Part shown: positions 20,417 through 31,182 of the stretch, piece after piece
Layout: every line of letters begins with the position of its first letter
Position numbering within the stretch: the first letter of the stretch is position 1
Origin: Prochlorococcus sp. AG-442-N17
Lineage (GTDB): Bacteria > Cyanobacteriota > Cyanobacteriia > PCC-6307 > Cyanobiaceae
Length of the DNA: 64,000 nt
Assembly: GCA_003212375.1 (NCBI GenBank)
Contig: QCPY01000006.1
Location: 1-64,000 of the forward strand
Reading direction: 5' to 3'
The notes under the pieces: generated by a model
What the model saw: only the letters and a program-made list of their open reading frames with translations
Told to the model about the DNA's origin: nothing
The model's database searches: none
Position numbers and translations under genes: made by a program

Positions 20417-21378
20417 ACTTAATATTTCAAAAAAAATCTTTTTGCTTTAAGTTATCCGCCAAAGTAGAAAATTCTAATACCACTTACCAAACAAAATCGG
20501 GTTGGATAATTAAATTAACAAGTAATGATAAAAAAATTGGGTTTGGAGAAGTTTCACCACTTCATAAAGAAGACTTAAAAAAGTGTGCGAAACAACTAGA
20601 TATGATCCCTTCGAATGTAGCATTATTTAATTTATCTGAGCAAATAAATATTTTTCACCCATGCATTCAATCTGCAATAAATTCTGCATTAGCCGAAATA
20701 AATGGAAAAATAATTTTTAAAGAAAACTACTACTTTGATGAAATTTATAAAACAGCCATATTGTTAAATCATGAAAATGTAGTTTTAGATCTAAATGAAA
20801 TTAAAAAAAGACAATCTGATATTGGGAAATCATTAACCATAAAATGGAAAGTAGCATTAAAAAATAATCATGAGGAAGAAGCAAGTTTAGAAGAAATTTT
20901 AAGCCAAATAGGCAATAATATTAAGTTAAGAATAGATGCTAATGGTTCTTGGGGAAGAGAGATAGCTAATAGATGGGCTGATATTTTGAAGGATAACAAA
21001 AATGTAGATTGGTTAGAACAACCTCTATGTGTTGATGATATTGAAGGACTGACAGAACTCAACAAAAAAATCCCTATAGCCTTAGACGAATCACTTTTAA
21101 AATTTCCAAATTTGATTGATGAGTGGAAAGGTTGGCAAATTAGAAGGCCTTCTCAAGAAAATAATCCAGTCAAGCTTTTAAGAGAATTAGAAAATAAAAA
21201 AGCTTTAATATCTGTAAGCACCTCATTTGAAACTGGTATAGGGAATAGATGGCTTTATCATTTATCATCTCTACAATTACAAGGACCAACTCCAAAAGTT
21301 CCTGGTTTAGCAATGAATAAATTCCCTAATTCGTTCCTATTTTTAAATGAAGCAAAAAAGATATGGGATCAACTATGA
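20413..21378 (+). CDS. menC: o-Succinylbenzoate synthase
   Basis: An enolase-superfamily enzyme that dehydrates SHCHC to o-succinylbenzoate. Visible catalytic-barrel motifs are TIKWKV (Lys-x-Lys), LRIDANGSW (metal Asp), WLEQPL (metal Glu) and ALDESL (metal Asp). The 321 residues match the family. It begins in an ATGA overlap with menA and ends in an ATGA overlap with menE. Confidence 0.92.
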   Translation: MNLIFQKKSFCFKLSAKVENSNTTYQTKSGWIIKLTSNDKKIGFGEVSPLHKEDLKKCAKQLDMIPSNVALFNLSEQINIFHPCIQSAINSALAEINGKIIFKENYYFDEIYKTAILLNHENVVLDLNEIKKRQSDIGKSLTIKWKVALKNNHEEEASLEEILSQIGNNIKLRIDANGSWGREIANRWADILKDNKNVDWLEQPLCVDDIEGLTELNKKIPIALDESLLKFPNLIDEWKGWQIRRPSQENNPVKLLRELENKKALISVSTSFETGIGNRWLYHLSSLQLQGPTPKVPGLAMNKFPNSFLFLNEAKKIWDQL

Positions 21379-22577
21379 AAAATAAAATTCATACTATTGA
21401 AGTTGAAAATAACGAAACTCAATCTGTAGAGAAAATTATTGAAAAAATTAGAGAGAATAAAATTATTTATGTAAAAAACAAATTTTATCAAGACAAAGAT
21501 GTATTAGATTCAATTACTGAAAATGGGCCAGCAATTATCTTAAACAGTAGTGGGAGTTCTGGAAAACCGAGACAATGTTTTCACCATTTGGATAATCTTA
21601 AATTATCTGCAGCTACATCAGGCCAATGGCTAATAGAGCAAGGATTTGAATTGCAAAACTGCTTAATTTTAAATACTTTACCCCTGAACCATATAAGTGG
21701 ATTAATGCCAATTTTTAGAAGTCAAACTTGGGGATGTGATTGTATTAATATTTCTCCGAATTTGATAAAAAAAACTAGAGAACTTTTACTTTTTACAATT
21801 AAATTTAAAAAAAACAAAAAACATTTGATTACGTCATTAGTACCTACCCAATTACAAAGACTTTTAGCTCAAAAAGATGGAATTAGTTGGCTAAAAATTT
21901 TTGATCTAATTTGGGTAGGTGGAGCTTCAATTTCAGACGAAACTGCAGAACAATGTATAAAAGAAAAAATAAAATTAGCACCTTGTTACGGCTCAACTGA
22001 GACAGCAGCAATGGTTACGAGTTTAAAACCAAAAGAATTCTTAATGGGTTTTAAAAATGTTGGAGAAATACTACCTGATACGAAAATAAGAATTAACGCA
22101 CAAGGATTAATCGAGATAAAATCAGCCAGAATTGGAATCGAAATAATAGACTCTTTAAAAACTGAAAATTTCAAAAATAAAAATGGGTGGTGGCAAACAG
22201 GTGATTTAGGTGAAATTAATCAAATCAATAATTCTTTCTATTTAAACTTTATTGGAAGAAGTGATAATGCCTTTAATTCAGGCGGAGAAATCGTTTTTCC
22301 TGAAGTAATTGAATCTAGATTAAATGATTTCATTATGAAAGAAAATATCCCAATTCATAAATTCAATATTTCAAATGTAACTAACAAATTATGGGGAAAT
22401 AAAATTACAGTAATAGTTGAATTTAGAGAACTTACAAATAATAAAAACATTGAAATTTCTTTAAATTTATTAAAAAAATTTTCTCAAAGTTGGCCTAAAC
22501 ATGAAAAGCCTGAAAAGTGGATTGTTAAAAACAAAAATGGCTTTACAGAAAAAATAAACTATAAATTTCAAAAATAA
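21375..22577 (+). CDS. menE: o-Succinylbenzoate-CoA ligase
   Basis: An ANL-superfamily adenylate-forming ligase that activates o-succinylbenzoate with CoA. It shows the P-loop-like NSSGSSGKPRQC, CYGSTETAAMV, WWQTGDLGE and a C-terminal lysine region, in a compact 400 residues. An in-frame ATG lies at 21363, but the ATG at 21375 overlaps the menC stop (ATGA), the same coupling as menA/menC, so I prefer it. Downstream the thioesterase gene converges with a 3-base gap. Confidence 0.9.
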   Translation: MKNKIHTIEVENNETQSVEKIIEKIRENKIIYVKNKFYQDKDVLDSITENGPAIILNSSGSSGKPRQCFHHLDNLKLSAATSGQWLIEQGFELQNCLILNTLPLNHISGLMPIFRSQTWGCDCINISPNLIKKTRELLLFTIKFKKNKKHLITSLVPTQLQRLLAQKDGISWLKIFDLIWVGGASISDETAEQCIKEKIKLAPCYGSTETAAMVTSLKPKEFLMGFKNVGEILPDTKIRINAQGLIEIKSARIGIEIIDSLKTENFKNKNGWWQTGDLGEINQINNSFYLNFIGRSDNAFNSGGEIVFPEVIESRLNDFIMKENIPIHKFNISNVTNKLWGNKITVIVEFRELTNNKNIEISLNLLKKFSQSWPKHEKPEKWIVKNKNGFTEKINYKFQK

Positions 22578-22580
22578 TAA

Positions 22581-23033
<453 letters not shown>

Positions 23034-23042
23034 TTAAAGAGA

Positions 23043-24230
23043 TTATCTATCAACAGATCCCATAATGACATCTATTGAACCAAGGATTGCCATAATATCA
23101 GCGATTTTGGCACCTTTAAGAATATGGGGCAATATTTGCAGATTATTTAAATCAGCTGCTCTGATTTTAAATCTCCATGGGGTAACTTCATTATTTCCTT
23201 GAATAAATACACCTATTTCTCCTTTGCCGGACTCTAATCTTGTATATAATTCTCCGTTAGGAATTTTAAAAGTTGGAGCAACCTTTTTAGCTACATATTG
23301 ATAGTCAATGCCAAATATTTCACTTTTCTTATCTTCAGTCGCCATTCTTTGAGCTTCTAAATTTTCTGTTGGACCTCCTGGAATCATTTTGCATGCTTGG
23401 CGAATGATGCTTAGTGATTGTCTCATCTCTTCAACTCTTACTCGATATCTCGCATAACAATCTCCTTCTTTTTCTGAAGCAATCTGCCAATCAAAATCTT
23501 CATAACATTCATAACTATCGACTTTTCTTAAATCCCAGGAAACTCCAGAAGCTCTTAGCATTGGCCCAGACAAAGACCAGTTAATTGCCTGGTCCCTTTG
23601 TATTGTTCCAAGACCTTCAATTCTTTTTCTAAAAATTGGATTATTTGTGATTAATTTTTCGTATTCATCTATCTTAGGGCCGAACCAATCGCAAAAGTCT
23701 ATACATTTTTCTAACCATCCGTATGGGAGATCACATGCGACACCGCCTATCCTAAAGAAATTATTATTTATTAGCCTTTGCCCAGTAGCAGCTTCCCAAA
23801 GATCATAGATCATCTCTCTTTCTCTAAAAATATAGAAAAATGGAGTTTGAGCTCCTACATCTGCTAAAAAAGGGCCGAGCCATAAAAGATGATTAGCGAT
23901 ACGATTAAGTTCGAGCATAAGAACTCTGATATAACTAGCTCTTTTGGGAACTTGAATATTAGCTAATCTTTCAGGAGCATTTACTACAATAGCTTCATAA
24001 AACATTCCTGCTGCATAATCCATTCTGCTTACATAAGGGACATACATTACATTTGTCCTATTTTCAGCTATCTTTTCCATTCCTCTATGTAAATATCCAA
24101 TTACTGGCTCACAATCAATGACATTCTCACCATCAAGAGTTACAACTAACCTTAAAACCCCATGCATTGAAGGATGGTGAGGGCCAAAATTGACCACCAT
24201 TGGTTCTGTTCTAGTCTCTAGCTGAGCCAT
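23043..24230 (-). CDS. ndhH: NAD(P)H-quinone oxidoreductase subunit H
   Basis: The 49-kDa-type peripheral-arm subunit of cyanobacterial NDH-1, near the quinone site. The 395 residues include [14 protein letters not shown] near 15-28, GYLHRGMEK, and the C-terminal AIMGSVDR. Length and ends are standard for the cyanobacterial/chloroplast protein. Other NDH-1 subunits are in three further loci of this window. It is divergent from rsmH across 38 bases. Confidence 0.97.
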   Translation of the reverse strand: MAQLETRTEPMVVNFGPHHPSMHGVLRLVVTLDGENVIDCEPVIGYLHRGMEKIAENRTNVMYVPYVSRMDYAAGMFYEAIVVNAPERLANIQVPKRASYIRVLMLELNRIANHLLWLGPFLADVGAQTPFFYIFREREMIYDLWEAATGQRLINNNFFRIGGVACDLPYGWLEKCIDFCDWFGPKIDEYEKLITNNPIFRKRIEGLGTIQRDQAINWSLSGPMLRASGVSWDLRKVDSYECYEDFDWQIASEKEGDCYARYRVRVEEMRQSLSIIRQACKMIPGGPTENLEAQRMATEDKKSEIFGIDYQYVAKKVAPTFKIPNGELYTRLESGKGEIGVFIQGNNEVTPWRFKIRAADLNNLQILPHILKGAKIADIMAILGSIDVIMGSVDR

Positions 24231-24268
24231 TCGAAATTTAACTTCTAAATAAATCTTAGTCGAAAGTT

Positions 24269-25171
24269 ATGCAAACTGACCTATCTGATTCATCTTTTTT
24301 CAATCATCAATCAGTTATGACAGATGAGATTATGGCCTCATTAGAGCATTACCCATTAATACATAACAACCAACTTAAAGGAATAGACGCAACTTTAGGA
24401 GGTGGCGGGCACTCTTATCATTTATTGAAAAAATATTCGGATTTAAATATAATTGGGCTCGATCAAGATCCATTCGCAAGGAAATCAGCTTCAAAAAAAC
24501 TTGAAAGATTTAAAAATAGGATTGATATAAGAGCTTCAAATTTTGCAGATTTTGTACCAAAAGAAAAAGTTTCTTTTGTGATTGCAGATCTTGGAGTAAA
24601 TAGTAACCAAATTGATGATTCAAAAAGAGGATTTAGTTTCCAAAAAGATGGCCCACTTGATATGCGCATGAATCCTTTTCTTGAGGTTGATGCAGAGAAA
24701 TTAATTGAGAATTTAAGTGAAAAAGATCTAGCTGACCTAATTTTCAAATATGGAGATGAGAGATTATCAAGAAAGATTGCTAGGAAAATAAAAATGGACT
24801 TGAAGGAAAATGGGAAATATTCTGGGACAAAAGAGTTAGCTTATTCTATTGCCGGCTGCTTCCCTCCAAAACAAAGATATAAAAAAATACACCCAGCCAC
24901 AAGAACATTTCAAGCACTAAGAATTGCTGTCAATAAAGAAATTGAAGTTTTAGAAAAATTTTTGCAAGCTGTCCCTGAATGGCTTCTACCAGGCGGAATT
25001 ATCTCTATTATTAGTTTTCATTCCCTGGAGGATAGGTTAGTTAAAAGTTCTTTTAAGAATGATCAAAGACTAAAAAACCTTACAAAAAAGCCAATAACTC
25101 CCTCCGAACAAGAAGTCGAAATAAATAAAAGATCTAGAAGTGGAAAATTAAGAATTGCTCAATTAAATTAA
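24269..25171 (+). CDS. rsmH: 16S rRNA m4C1402 methyltransferase
   Basis: Methylates N4 of C1402 in 16S rRNA, in the decoding centre. The 300 residues begin HQSVMTDEIMASL, then the SAM-binding GIDATLGGGGHS, GLDQDPFA, ADLGVNSNQ and GPLDMRM, and end with SFHSLEDRLVK and the SRSGKLRIA tail. All are classic RsmH/MraW elements. It stands apart from a division/murein cluster here. Confidence 0.97.
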   Translation: MQTDLSDSSFFNHQSVMTDEIMASLEHYPLIHNNQLKGIDATLGGGGHSYHLLKKYSDLNIIGLDQDPFARKSASKKLERFKNRIDIRASNFADFVPKEKVSFVIADLGVNSNQIDDSKRGFSFQKDGPLDMRMNPFLEVDAEKLIENLSEKDLADLIFKYGDERLSRKIARKIKMDLKENGKYSGTKELAYSIAGCFPPKQRYKKIHPATRTFQALRIAVNKEIEVLEKFLQAVPEWLLPGGIISIISFHSLEDRLVKSSFKNDQRLKNLTKKPITPSEQEVEINKRSRSGKLRIAQLN

Positions 25172-25202
25172 GAAGTCAATACATGTAAAAAGCAAATAAT
25201 TT

Positions 25203-26348
25203 CTAACGTAATGATTTGATCGTATTTGTAAGAATATGAATTGCTTGTTCTATATCATTTGAATTAGTACTTAATCCAATACTTAACCTTATTGAAGATT
25301 CTGCTTCTTTAAAAGATCTACCTAAGGCAAGTAAAACATGAGATGGTTCACCATTACTGCATGCCGATCCACTAGAACAAATTATTTTCGATTTTAAAAG
25401 TTTATGAAACTTTGCTCCGTTTAAATCCAATACAGTCAGATTTAAATTGTGAGGTAATCTTTGTTTAATCGAGCCATTAATTAATAAACCAGGATTATTT
25501 TCTAACAAACCTTTTAAAAGGTTATTTCTATACAAAAGTAATTTCTCAATGTTATTTTTTTGATTAAAAACTGCCATCTCTATTGCTTTAGCAAAGCCAA
25601 CTACTAAAGGGAGAGGTAAGGTACCTGATCTGAGACCATATTCCTGCCCTCCCCCAACAATTAAAGGCTCAAGAGTAATATCTTTATCAATCAAAAGAAG
25701 TCCTATCCCCTTAGGTCCATAAATTTTATGAGAACTCATCGTTATTATATTTACATCTGATAGAAGATTATCTAACTCGACATAACCTAAACATTGGGCA
25801 AAATCAGAGTGAAAAGTTATTCCTCTTAATTTACATATCTTTGAAATATTCTCTACAGGCTGAATAACTCCTATTTCGTTATTTGCCATCATGATACTAA
25901 CCATGAATGTATCTTCTCTAATATTATTTTTGAACTGTTCTTCTGAAATTATGCCATCTCTTTCCGGAGTAATTTCTGTAACCATAAATCCCTCTTTTTT
26001 TAGTAGGTTTAGGGGCTCCAGTACTGCTTTATGCTCCGTTTTTAAGGTAATAATATGTCCATAATTCCCTGTTTTTTTATGATAATTTCTTGCAAAACCT
26101 AATAAAGCTAGATTATTAGATTCTGTTGCCCCACTGGTAAAAATAACCTTTTTATTACTAAGAAATAAATTTTGTTCTATTTTTTCTCTTGAGGCTTCTA
26201 ATATAGCGCTTGCGTTGATGCCTGCCAAATTAGATTTGCTTGAAGGATTAGAAAATATCTCACTCCAAAAAGGTTTCATAGAATCAACAACATCTTTCGA
26301 GCAAGGAGTTGAAGATTGATAGTCTAGTAGTATGGGAGTTGATAGCAT
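25203..26348 (-). CDS. Cysteine desulfurase (NifS/IscS family)
   Basis: A PLP enzyme that takes sulfur from cysteine for Fe-S clusters and thiolation. The 381 residues show GATESNNLA, MMANNEIGV(I)QPV, the PLP lysine in MSSHKIYGPKGIG, and the catalytic cysteine near residue 330 in SSGSACSNG, the group I (NifS/IscS) arrangement. No scaffold gene (iscU, nifU) is adjacent. It is divergent from the response regulator gene across 59 bases. Confidence 0.92.
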   Translation of the reverse strand: MLSTPILLDYQSSTPCSKDVVDSMKPFWSEIFSNPSSKSNLAGINASAILEASREKIEQNLFLSNKKVIFTSGATESNNLALLGFARNYHKKTGNYGHIITLKTEHKAVLEPLNLLKKEGFMVTEITPERDGIISEEQFKNNIREDTFMVSIMMANNEIGVIQPVENISKICKLRGITFHSDFAQCLGYVELDNLLSDVNIITMSSHKIYGPKGIGLLLIDKDITLEPLIVGGGQEYGLRSGTLPLPLVVGFAKAIEMAVFNQKNNIEKLLLYRNNLLKGLLENNPGLLINGSIKQRLPHNLNLTVLDLNGAKFHKLLKSKIICSSGSACSNGEPSHVLLALGRSFKEAESSIRLSIGLSTNSNDIEQAIHILTNTIKSLR

Positions 26349-26407
26349 TGTATTTAGTATATAAAATTCTGATTATTACTAGAAAATCAAATTCAAGAAT
26401 TTAAAAA

Positions 26408-27136
26408 ATGAACGACACTAATCAAATAAATAATGAAACAATTAGAAAATCAAAAATTTTATTGGTAGATGATGAGCCTGGTTTAAGAACAGCTGTAAAA
26501 ACATTTCTAGAAGACGAAGGATTTGAAATTTTCATTGCTGTTGACGGAGATGATGGTTGGGAAAAAGCTCAAACAATTTTCCCAGATCTAATTATTAGCG
26601 ATATTATGATGCCTAGATCGAATGGTTATGCATTATTAGAAAAAATAAGAGAAGATGAAAAGCTGGGAGGTACACCTGTTATTTTTCTCACTGCAAAAGG
26701 AATGACATTAGATAGAACAAAAGGATATCTTGCAGGCATTGACGATTATATTGCTAAACCATTTGATCCAGATGAATTATCTGCGAGAGTTAAAAATGTA
26801 ATTAATAGGCAAGATCGATTACTTAAAGAAGCAGCAAGATTTGCTGATATTGATGTTAGTAAAATGGCAAAACAAATCACTGAAATAAAGTCTATGCTTA
26901 CAGATCAAAATCCACTAAATCAAGAAAATTCCTTAGATATTCCAAGTTTTACACCTAGGGAAGCAAGTGTACTGCAACTAGTAGCAGAGGGACTAATGAA
27001 CAAAGAGATTGCCCGAAAACTTGAAACCTCTATTAGAAATGTTGAAAAATATGTCAGTAGACTTTTTATCAAAACAAGTACATCTAGCAGAACCGAATTA
27101 GTTCGTTATGCACTTGAAAATCATTTAGTAAAATAA
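26408..27136 (+). CDS. NarL/LuxR-type response regulator (Rre1/Ycf29-like)
   Basis: A two-domain response regulator of 242 residues. The receiver has the acidic pair D21-D22, phosphorylation site Asp65 in ISDIMMP and a conserved lysine in YIAKPFDP. A linker of about 45 residues leads to a LuxR-type helix-turn-helix (about 175-238; TPREASVLQLVAEGLMNKEIA). This layout and the length fit cyanobacterial Rre1/Ycf29, a stress regulator paired with Hik2/Hik34 in Synechocystis; that orthology is inferred. Its stop is one base from the convergent chlM stop. Confidence 0.82.
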   Translation: MNDTNQINNETIRKSKILLVDDEPGLRTAVKTFLEDEGFEIFIAVDGDDGWEKAQTIFPDLIISDIMMPRSNGYALLEKIREDEKLGGTPVIFLTAKGMTLDRTKGYLAGIDDYIAKPFDPDELSARVKNVINRQDRLLKEAARFADIDVSKMAKQITEIKSMLTDQNPLNQENSLDIPSFTPREASVLQLVAEGLMNKEIARKLETSIRNVEKYVSRLFIKTSTSSRTELVRYALENHLVK

Positions 27137-27137
27137 A

Positions 27138-27839
27138 TTATTGAATTTTTTCGAATTCAATTAGTTTTGAAAAATAAAAAGGAGCTTGATTTAATTTTGT
27201 TTTGACAACGTTAAATCCTCTTTCTTTTGCAGCTTTAATAATACCCTTTTCTTTTAATGTATAGGCTCTTGTAGTTTTACTAGGCCCAGGAAATAATTTA
27301 CCTATATTTTTTAGAACAGCAAGCACTGGAGTATAAGGAGCAAAGCTAACGATTAGTTTTTCTTTGCTTAAATCGCATAAATGTTGGACCATTTCTTCTG
27401 CAACCGGTTGAGGATAATGAATAAACACATCCAAACAAACTACAACATCAAATAATCCTTTTAATTGTTCCAGATCACAAACTTCATATTTAATTTTACT
27501 TTGGTTCAAACCTAATTCATTTATGCGTTTCTTTGTTTCTTTAATCATTTCAGAGGAAATATCGCTTACCTGTAATTTTTTTATACCAAGTCTTAGTAAA
27601 GGTATAGATAGACTTCCAACACCACATCCTGCATCACAATAACTTTTTTTTGTTAGTTCAGGATAATTTTTGATGTACGAGACTACATCATCTACAGTCT
27701 TTTGATGTCCTTTCCTAATATTTTTCTGAACTTTATTAATTTCATCAGATTTGCTATATATTTTGTTCCATCTCTCAAAGCCGGTTCCATTAAAATACTC
27801 CCTAACTTCACTTTTTTCGATAATCTTATTTGACCTCAT
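27138..27839 (-). CDS. chlM: Magnesium-protoporphyrin IX O-methyltransferase
   Basis: Transfers a methyl group from SAM to Mg-protoporphyrin IX in chlorophyll synthesis. The 233 residues contain the SAM motif DAGCGVGSLSIPLL, VCLDVFIHYP, and the characteristic C-terminus with TRAYTLKEKGIIKAA, GF and FYFSKLIEFEK. It is divergent from purE across 89 bases. Confidence 0.94.
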   Translation of the reverse strand: MRSNKIIEKSEVREYFNGTGFERWNKIYSKSDEINKVQKNIRKGHQKTVDDVVSYIKNYPELTKKSYCDAGCGVGSLSIPLLRLGIKKLQVSDISSEMIKETKKRINELGLNQSKIKYEVCDLEQLKGLFDVVVCLDVFIHYPQPVAEEMVQHLCDLSKEKLIVSFAPYTPVLAVLKNIGKLFPGPSKTTRAYTLKEKGIIKAAKERGFNVVKTKLNQAPFYFSKLIEFEKIQ

Positions 27840-27928
27840 GATATTTTATGGAAATTTATTATTTTTATACTAACTAACTGGCACTAAATTAATTGCACGC
27901 CATTATAGGAAAGAATTGATTTGTTATT

Positions 27929-28465
27929 TTGCCAGAATTAAATTCTAAAGATATTTATAAAATCGCTGTTGTAATGGGTAGTGATTCAGATCTAAAAACA
28001 TTGAAACCTGCAATAGATATTTTAAGAGAATTTGAAATAAAAACTGAGGTTTGTATACTTTCTGCCCATAGAACACCTATTGAGATGATGGAATATGCAA
28101 AAAATGCAGAATTAGAAAACATAAAAGCAATAATTGCAGGTGCTGGTGGTGCTGCTCATCTTCCAGGAATGTTGGCATCCATAACTTGCATTCCTGTTAT
28201 AGGAGTACCAGTAGAGAGTAGGACACTTAAGGGAATTGACTCTCTTTTATCAATTGTTCAAATGCCTGCTGGGATACCAGTAGCAACAGTCGCAATTAAT
28301 GGAGGTAAAAATGCCGGATTATTGGCAATAGAAATGATAAGTTTATTTGATGAATCTATGAAAAAAAAATTAAAAGAATTTAGAGAAACTCTCCATAATC
28401 AGGTAAGAACAAAAAATAGTAAGTTATCAACTCTTGGCGCTGAAAATTATCTTCAAAATCAATGA
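27929..28465 (+). CDS. purE: N5-carboxyaminoimidazole ribonucleotide mutase
   Basis: Rearranges N5-CAIR to CAIR in purine synthesis. The class I PurE signature VVMGSDSDLKTL is near 13-24, followed by SAHRTP and AGAGGAAHLPGM. The start is TTG at 27929, which fits the short PurE N-terminus; no ATG or GTG is closer in frame. The 178 residues are slightly long because of a C-terminal tail. Confidence 0.95.
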   Translation: MPELNSKDIYKIAVVMGSDSDLKTLKPAIDILREFEIKTEVCILSAHRTPIEMMEYAKNAELENIKAIIAGAGGAAHLPGMLASITCIPVIGVPVESRTLKGIDSLLSIVQMPAGIPVATVAINGGKNAGLLAIEMISLFDESMKKKLKEFRETLHNQVRTKNSKLSTLGAENYLQNQ

Positions 28466-28485
28466 ACTAATATTTTTCTATTAGT
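28466..28485. terminator. Possible bidirectional stem-loop between purE and cysC
   Basis: A perfect 7-base stem, ACTAATA (28466-28472) and TATTAGT (28479-28485), encloses TTTTTC between the convergent purE and cysC stops. The position suits a shared terminator, but the stem is AT-rich and no strong U tract follows on either strand. Confidence 0.3.
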
Positions 28486-29104
28486 CCTTTGTGAGAAAGT
28501 TTTCTTTTTTAAGATAATTAATAACTCTTTCAACTGAATCCTTTAGACCTAATGAACCTGTATCAACAACAATTTCTGGTTTCTGAGGAACTTCATATGG
28601 ACTTGAAATTCCTGTGAAATTTGCAATTTCACCCAAGCGAGCTTTCTTATAAAGTCCTTTTGTATCTCTATTTTCGCAAACTTTTAGATCTGCAGCACAA
28701 TAAACTTCAATAAAATCCTTAGCTCCAATAATTTTTCTCACCTTATCTCTATCACTAATAAATGGAGAAACAAATGCTGTAATAGTTATTATCCCAGCAT
28801 TCATAAATAAATTCGCAACTTCTCCAATTCTTCTTATATTTTCTTCTCTATCTTCATCCGAAAACCCAAGATCTTTGCATAAACCATGCCTTATATTATC
28901 TCCATCCAAAACGTAAGTTGAAAAACCATCAAAGTGTAAAACTTCATTCAAAGCATTGGCCAAAGTACTTTTACCAGAGCCTGATAAACCTGTAAACCAA
29001 ATAACCATTCCTTTATGACCTCTCATTTTTTGCAACTTATCTCTATCAATAGTTAAGTTATGCCACTTTATATTGGTTGAATTTGTTTGATCTTGTTCTT
29101 TCAT
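28481..29104 (-). CDS. cysC: Adenylylsulfate (APS) kinase
   Basis: Phosphorylates APS to PAPS in sulfate activation. The P-loop GLSGSGKST lies near 43-51 of the longer frame, followed by LDGDNIRHGL, GEVANLF and the lid region. Several starts are possible: ATG at 29116, 29113 and 29104. I use 29104 because the residues before it are only a methionine-rich tag, but the choice is open. It is 41 bases from the SUI1 gene upstream on the same strand. Confidence 0.93.
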   Translation of the reverse strand: MKEQDQTNSTNIKWHNLTIDRDKLQKMRGHKGMVIWFTGLSGSGKSTLANALNEVLHFDGFSTYVLDGDNIRHGLCKDLGFSDEDREENIRRIGEVANLFMNAGIITITAFVSPFISDRDKVRKIIGAKDFIEVYCAADLKVCENRDTKGLYKKARLGEIANFTGISSPYEVPQKPEIVVDTGSLGLKDSVERVINYLKKENFLTKD

Positions 29105-29145
29105 TTTTTGCATCATCAAAATTAAAACCCATCTTAACCCTTACT

Positions 29146-29454
29146 TTAAATATTTTGAAATCCTTCATTACGGAGAAAATCAATTGATTTGTTTACCATA
29201 TCTCCTTGCAATTGAATATCTTCACCTATTAAGGTTCCGCCAGTACCACAATACACTTTCATTTTTTTTAGTAATTCCTTAACTGCTTTGCCATTTTGAA
29301 TTCCTAAACCATTTATTAAAGTAATGGTCTTTCCTTTTTTACCTATTTTCTGTTTTGAGATATTTATTTTTAATATTTTTCTAGGATTCTCTTCTCTAGG
29401 TTTTTGATAAATGATTTCCTCATTTTCAAATTCTATCCAATTTTTTTTTCCCAT
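29146..29454 (-). CDS. SUI1/YciH-family translation initiation factor
   Basis: A 102-residue protein whose last 75 residues form a SUI1 domain (GKTITLINGLG, CGTGGTLIGEDIQLQGD). Bacterial YciH-type proteins resemble eukaryotic eIF1 and affect start-codon discrimination, though their role in cyanobacteria is unclear. The window uses many TTG and GTG starts, which makes such a factor worth noting, as inference only. It is divergent from trpB across 47 bases. Confidence 0.85.
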   Translation of the reverse strand: MGKKNWIEFENEEIIYQKPREENPRKILKINISKQKIGKKGKTITLINGLGIQNGKAVKELLKKMKVYCGTGGTLIGEDIQLQGDMVNKSIDFLRNEGFQNI

Positions 29455-29501
29455 TATTTTTAATATAATCTATAGTTAGTTAATACTTATAGTATAGAAA
29501 A

Positions 29502-30749
29502 TTGGTAAGTACTATTTCTCGTTCGGAACAAAATAATAAAAATGATGATTTAAATCAACCCTCCAAAGAGGGAAGATTTGGAAAATATGGAGGTCAATAT
29601 GTCCCGGAAACATTAATGCCTGCCCTTTTCGAATTGGAAAAAGCGGCATCTGATGCATGGCAAGATCAAAAATTTGTCAATGAATTAAATCATCTACTAA
29701 AAACTTATGTAGGTAGAGAAACTCCCTTATATGAAGCTAAAAGACTTACCAACCACTACAAAACTAAATACTCCACTTGCAGGATATGGCTCAAAAGAGA
29801 GGATCTTAATCATACAGGTGCTCACAAAATCAATAATGCATTAGGACAAGCTTTATTAGCCATAAGAATGGGTAAAAAAAGAATTATTGCAGAAACTGGT
29901 GCTGGGCAACACGGTGTTGCTACCGCTACTGTATGTGCGAGATTTGGTTTGCAATGCACTATCTACATGGGAGCGGAAGATATAAAAAGGCAATCATTAA
30001 ATGTCTTTAGGATGAAACTTCTTGGCGCACAAGTAAAAGTTGTCACTTCAGGTACTGCAACTCTCAAAGATGCAACTAGTGAAGCTATTAGGGAGTGGGT
30101 ATCCAATGTTGAGACAACTCACTATATTTTAGGTTCAGTTGCAGGTCCACACCCATTCCCAATGATTGTTAGAGATTTTCATGCCGTCATCGGAGAAGAG
30201 GCTAAAAAACAATGTTTAGAGTCATTTGGGTCTTTGCCAGATGTTTTACTTGCTTGTGTTGGTGGAGGATCAAATGCAATGGGTCTTTTTCATCCTTTTG
30301 TAAAAGAAAAATCAGTGAGACTAATTGGAGTTGAAGCTGCAGGAAGCGGAATAAATACTGAAAAACATGCTGCTACTATTACTAAGGGATCAGTTGGGAT
30401 TTTACATGGATCAATGAGTCTTCTTTTGCAAGATAAGGATGGTCAAGTACAAGAAGCACATTCTATAAGTGCAGGTCTCGATTACCCAGGGGTTGGTCCT
30501 GAACATAGTTATTTAAAAGAAATAGGAAGAGCAGAATATGCTTCTGTTACTGATGCAGAAGCTTTAGAAGCTTTGAAACTAGTTAGTGAACTAGAAGGAA
30601 TAATTCCTGCACTAGAAACAGCTCATGCTTTTGCTTGGCTAGAAAAATTATGTCCAACCTTAAATAAAGATACAGAAATAGTAATTAACTGTTCTGGTAG
30701 AGGAGATAAAGATGTTAATACTGTTGCATCCTCTCTAGATATTGACTAA
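29502..30749 (+). CDS. trpB: Tryptophan synthase beta chain
   Basis: Condenses indole and serine to tryptophan using PLP. The conserved region begins [16 protein letters not shown], with the PLP lysine in [11 protein letters not shown], the phosphate loop GGGSNAMG, and the C-terminal CSGRGDKD. The start is TTG at 29502, giving a 415-residue protein of normal length. Its stop codon abuts the stop of the convergent rhodanese gene with no intervening base. Confidence 0.97.
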   Translation: MVSTISRSEQNNKNDDLNQPSKEGRFGKYGGQYVPETLMPALFELEKAASDAWQDQKFVNELNHLLKTYVGRETPLYEAKRLTNHYKTKYSTCRIWLKREDLNHTGAHKINNALGQALLAIRMGKKRIIAETGAGQHGVATATVCARFGLQCTIYMGAEDIKRQSLNVFRMKLLGAQVKVVTSGTATLKDATSEAIREWVSNVETTHYILGSVAGPHPFPMIVRDFHAVIGEEAKKQCLESFGSLPDVLLACVGGGSNAMGLFHPFVKEKSVRLIGVEAAGSGINTEKHAATITKGSVGILHGSMSLLLQDKDGQVQEAHSISAGLDYPGVGPEHSYLKEIGRAEYASVTDAEALEALKLVSELEGIIPALETAHAFAWLEKLCPTLNKDTEIVINCSGRGDKDVNTVASSLDID

Positions 30750-31100
30750 TTAATATCTAGGTATTGTTTGATCAATATACCTACTCCATCCGTCTATACC
30801 TTCTTCAAGATTCCATATCTCATCTACGAGATTATTATCCAACGACCATTGACCAAAACTATAGCTTCTAATGCCTGCATGACAAAGAACAACAAGCTTT
30901 TTATCTGTTAGATCACGAATTTTAGTTTTAACGTACTCAACAGAAACTTTACTGATTGGCAAATGTAAAAATACCTTTGGGAAAGTAGCTATCTCGAGTT
31001 CTGAATTCTCTCTAACATCAATGATAATGGGATTTTCTACTTCAGAATTAAACCATTCATTAAGTTCAAAAGCATTTATAGTTTTCGGATAGATTGCCAA
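30750..31100 (-). CDS. Single-domain rhodanese-like sulfurtransferase
   Basis: A 116-residue rhodanese domain with IIDVRENSE near the N-terminus and the active-site loop LCHAGIRSY containing the catalytic cysteine, then GIDGW at the end. It could move sulfane sulfur or act in thiosulfate metabolism; the substrate is not evident. It is divergent from the DUF3352-like gene. Confidence 0.88.
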   Translation of the reverse strand: MAIYPKTINAFELNEWFNSEVENPIIIDVRENSELEIATFPKVFLHLPISKVSVEYVKTKIRDLTDKKLVVLCHAGIRSYSFGQWSLDNNLVDEIWNLEEGIDGWSRYIDQTIPRY

Positions 31101-31182
31101 TTTTTAGAATTAACTATTTGGTATTAACAATTTAATAAGTAAAATTGCAAGTTTATGTTTATTGTTAAAAATAAAAATAAAA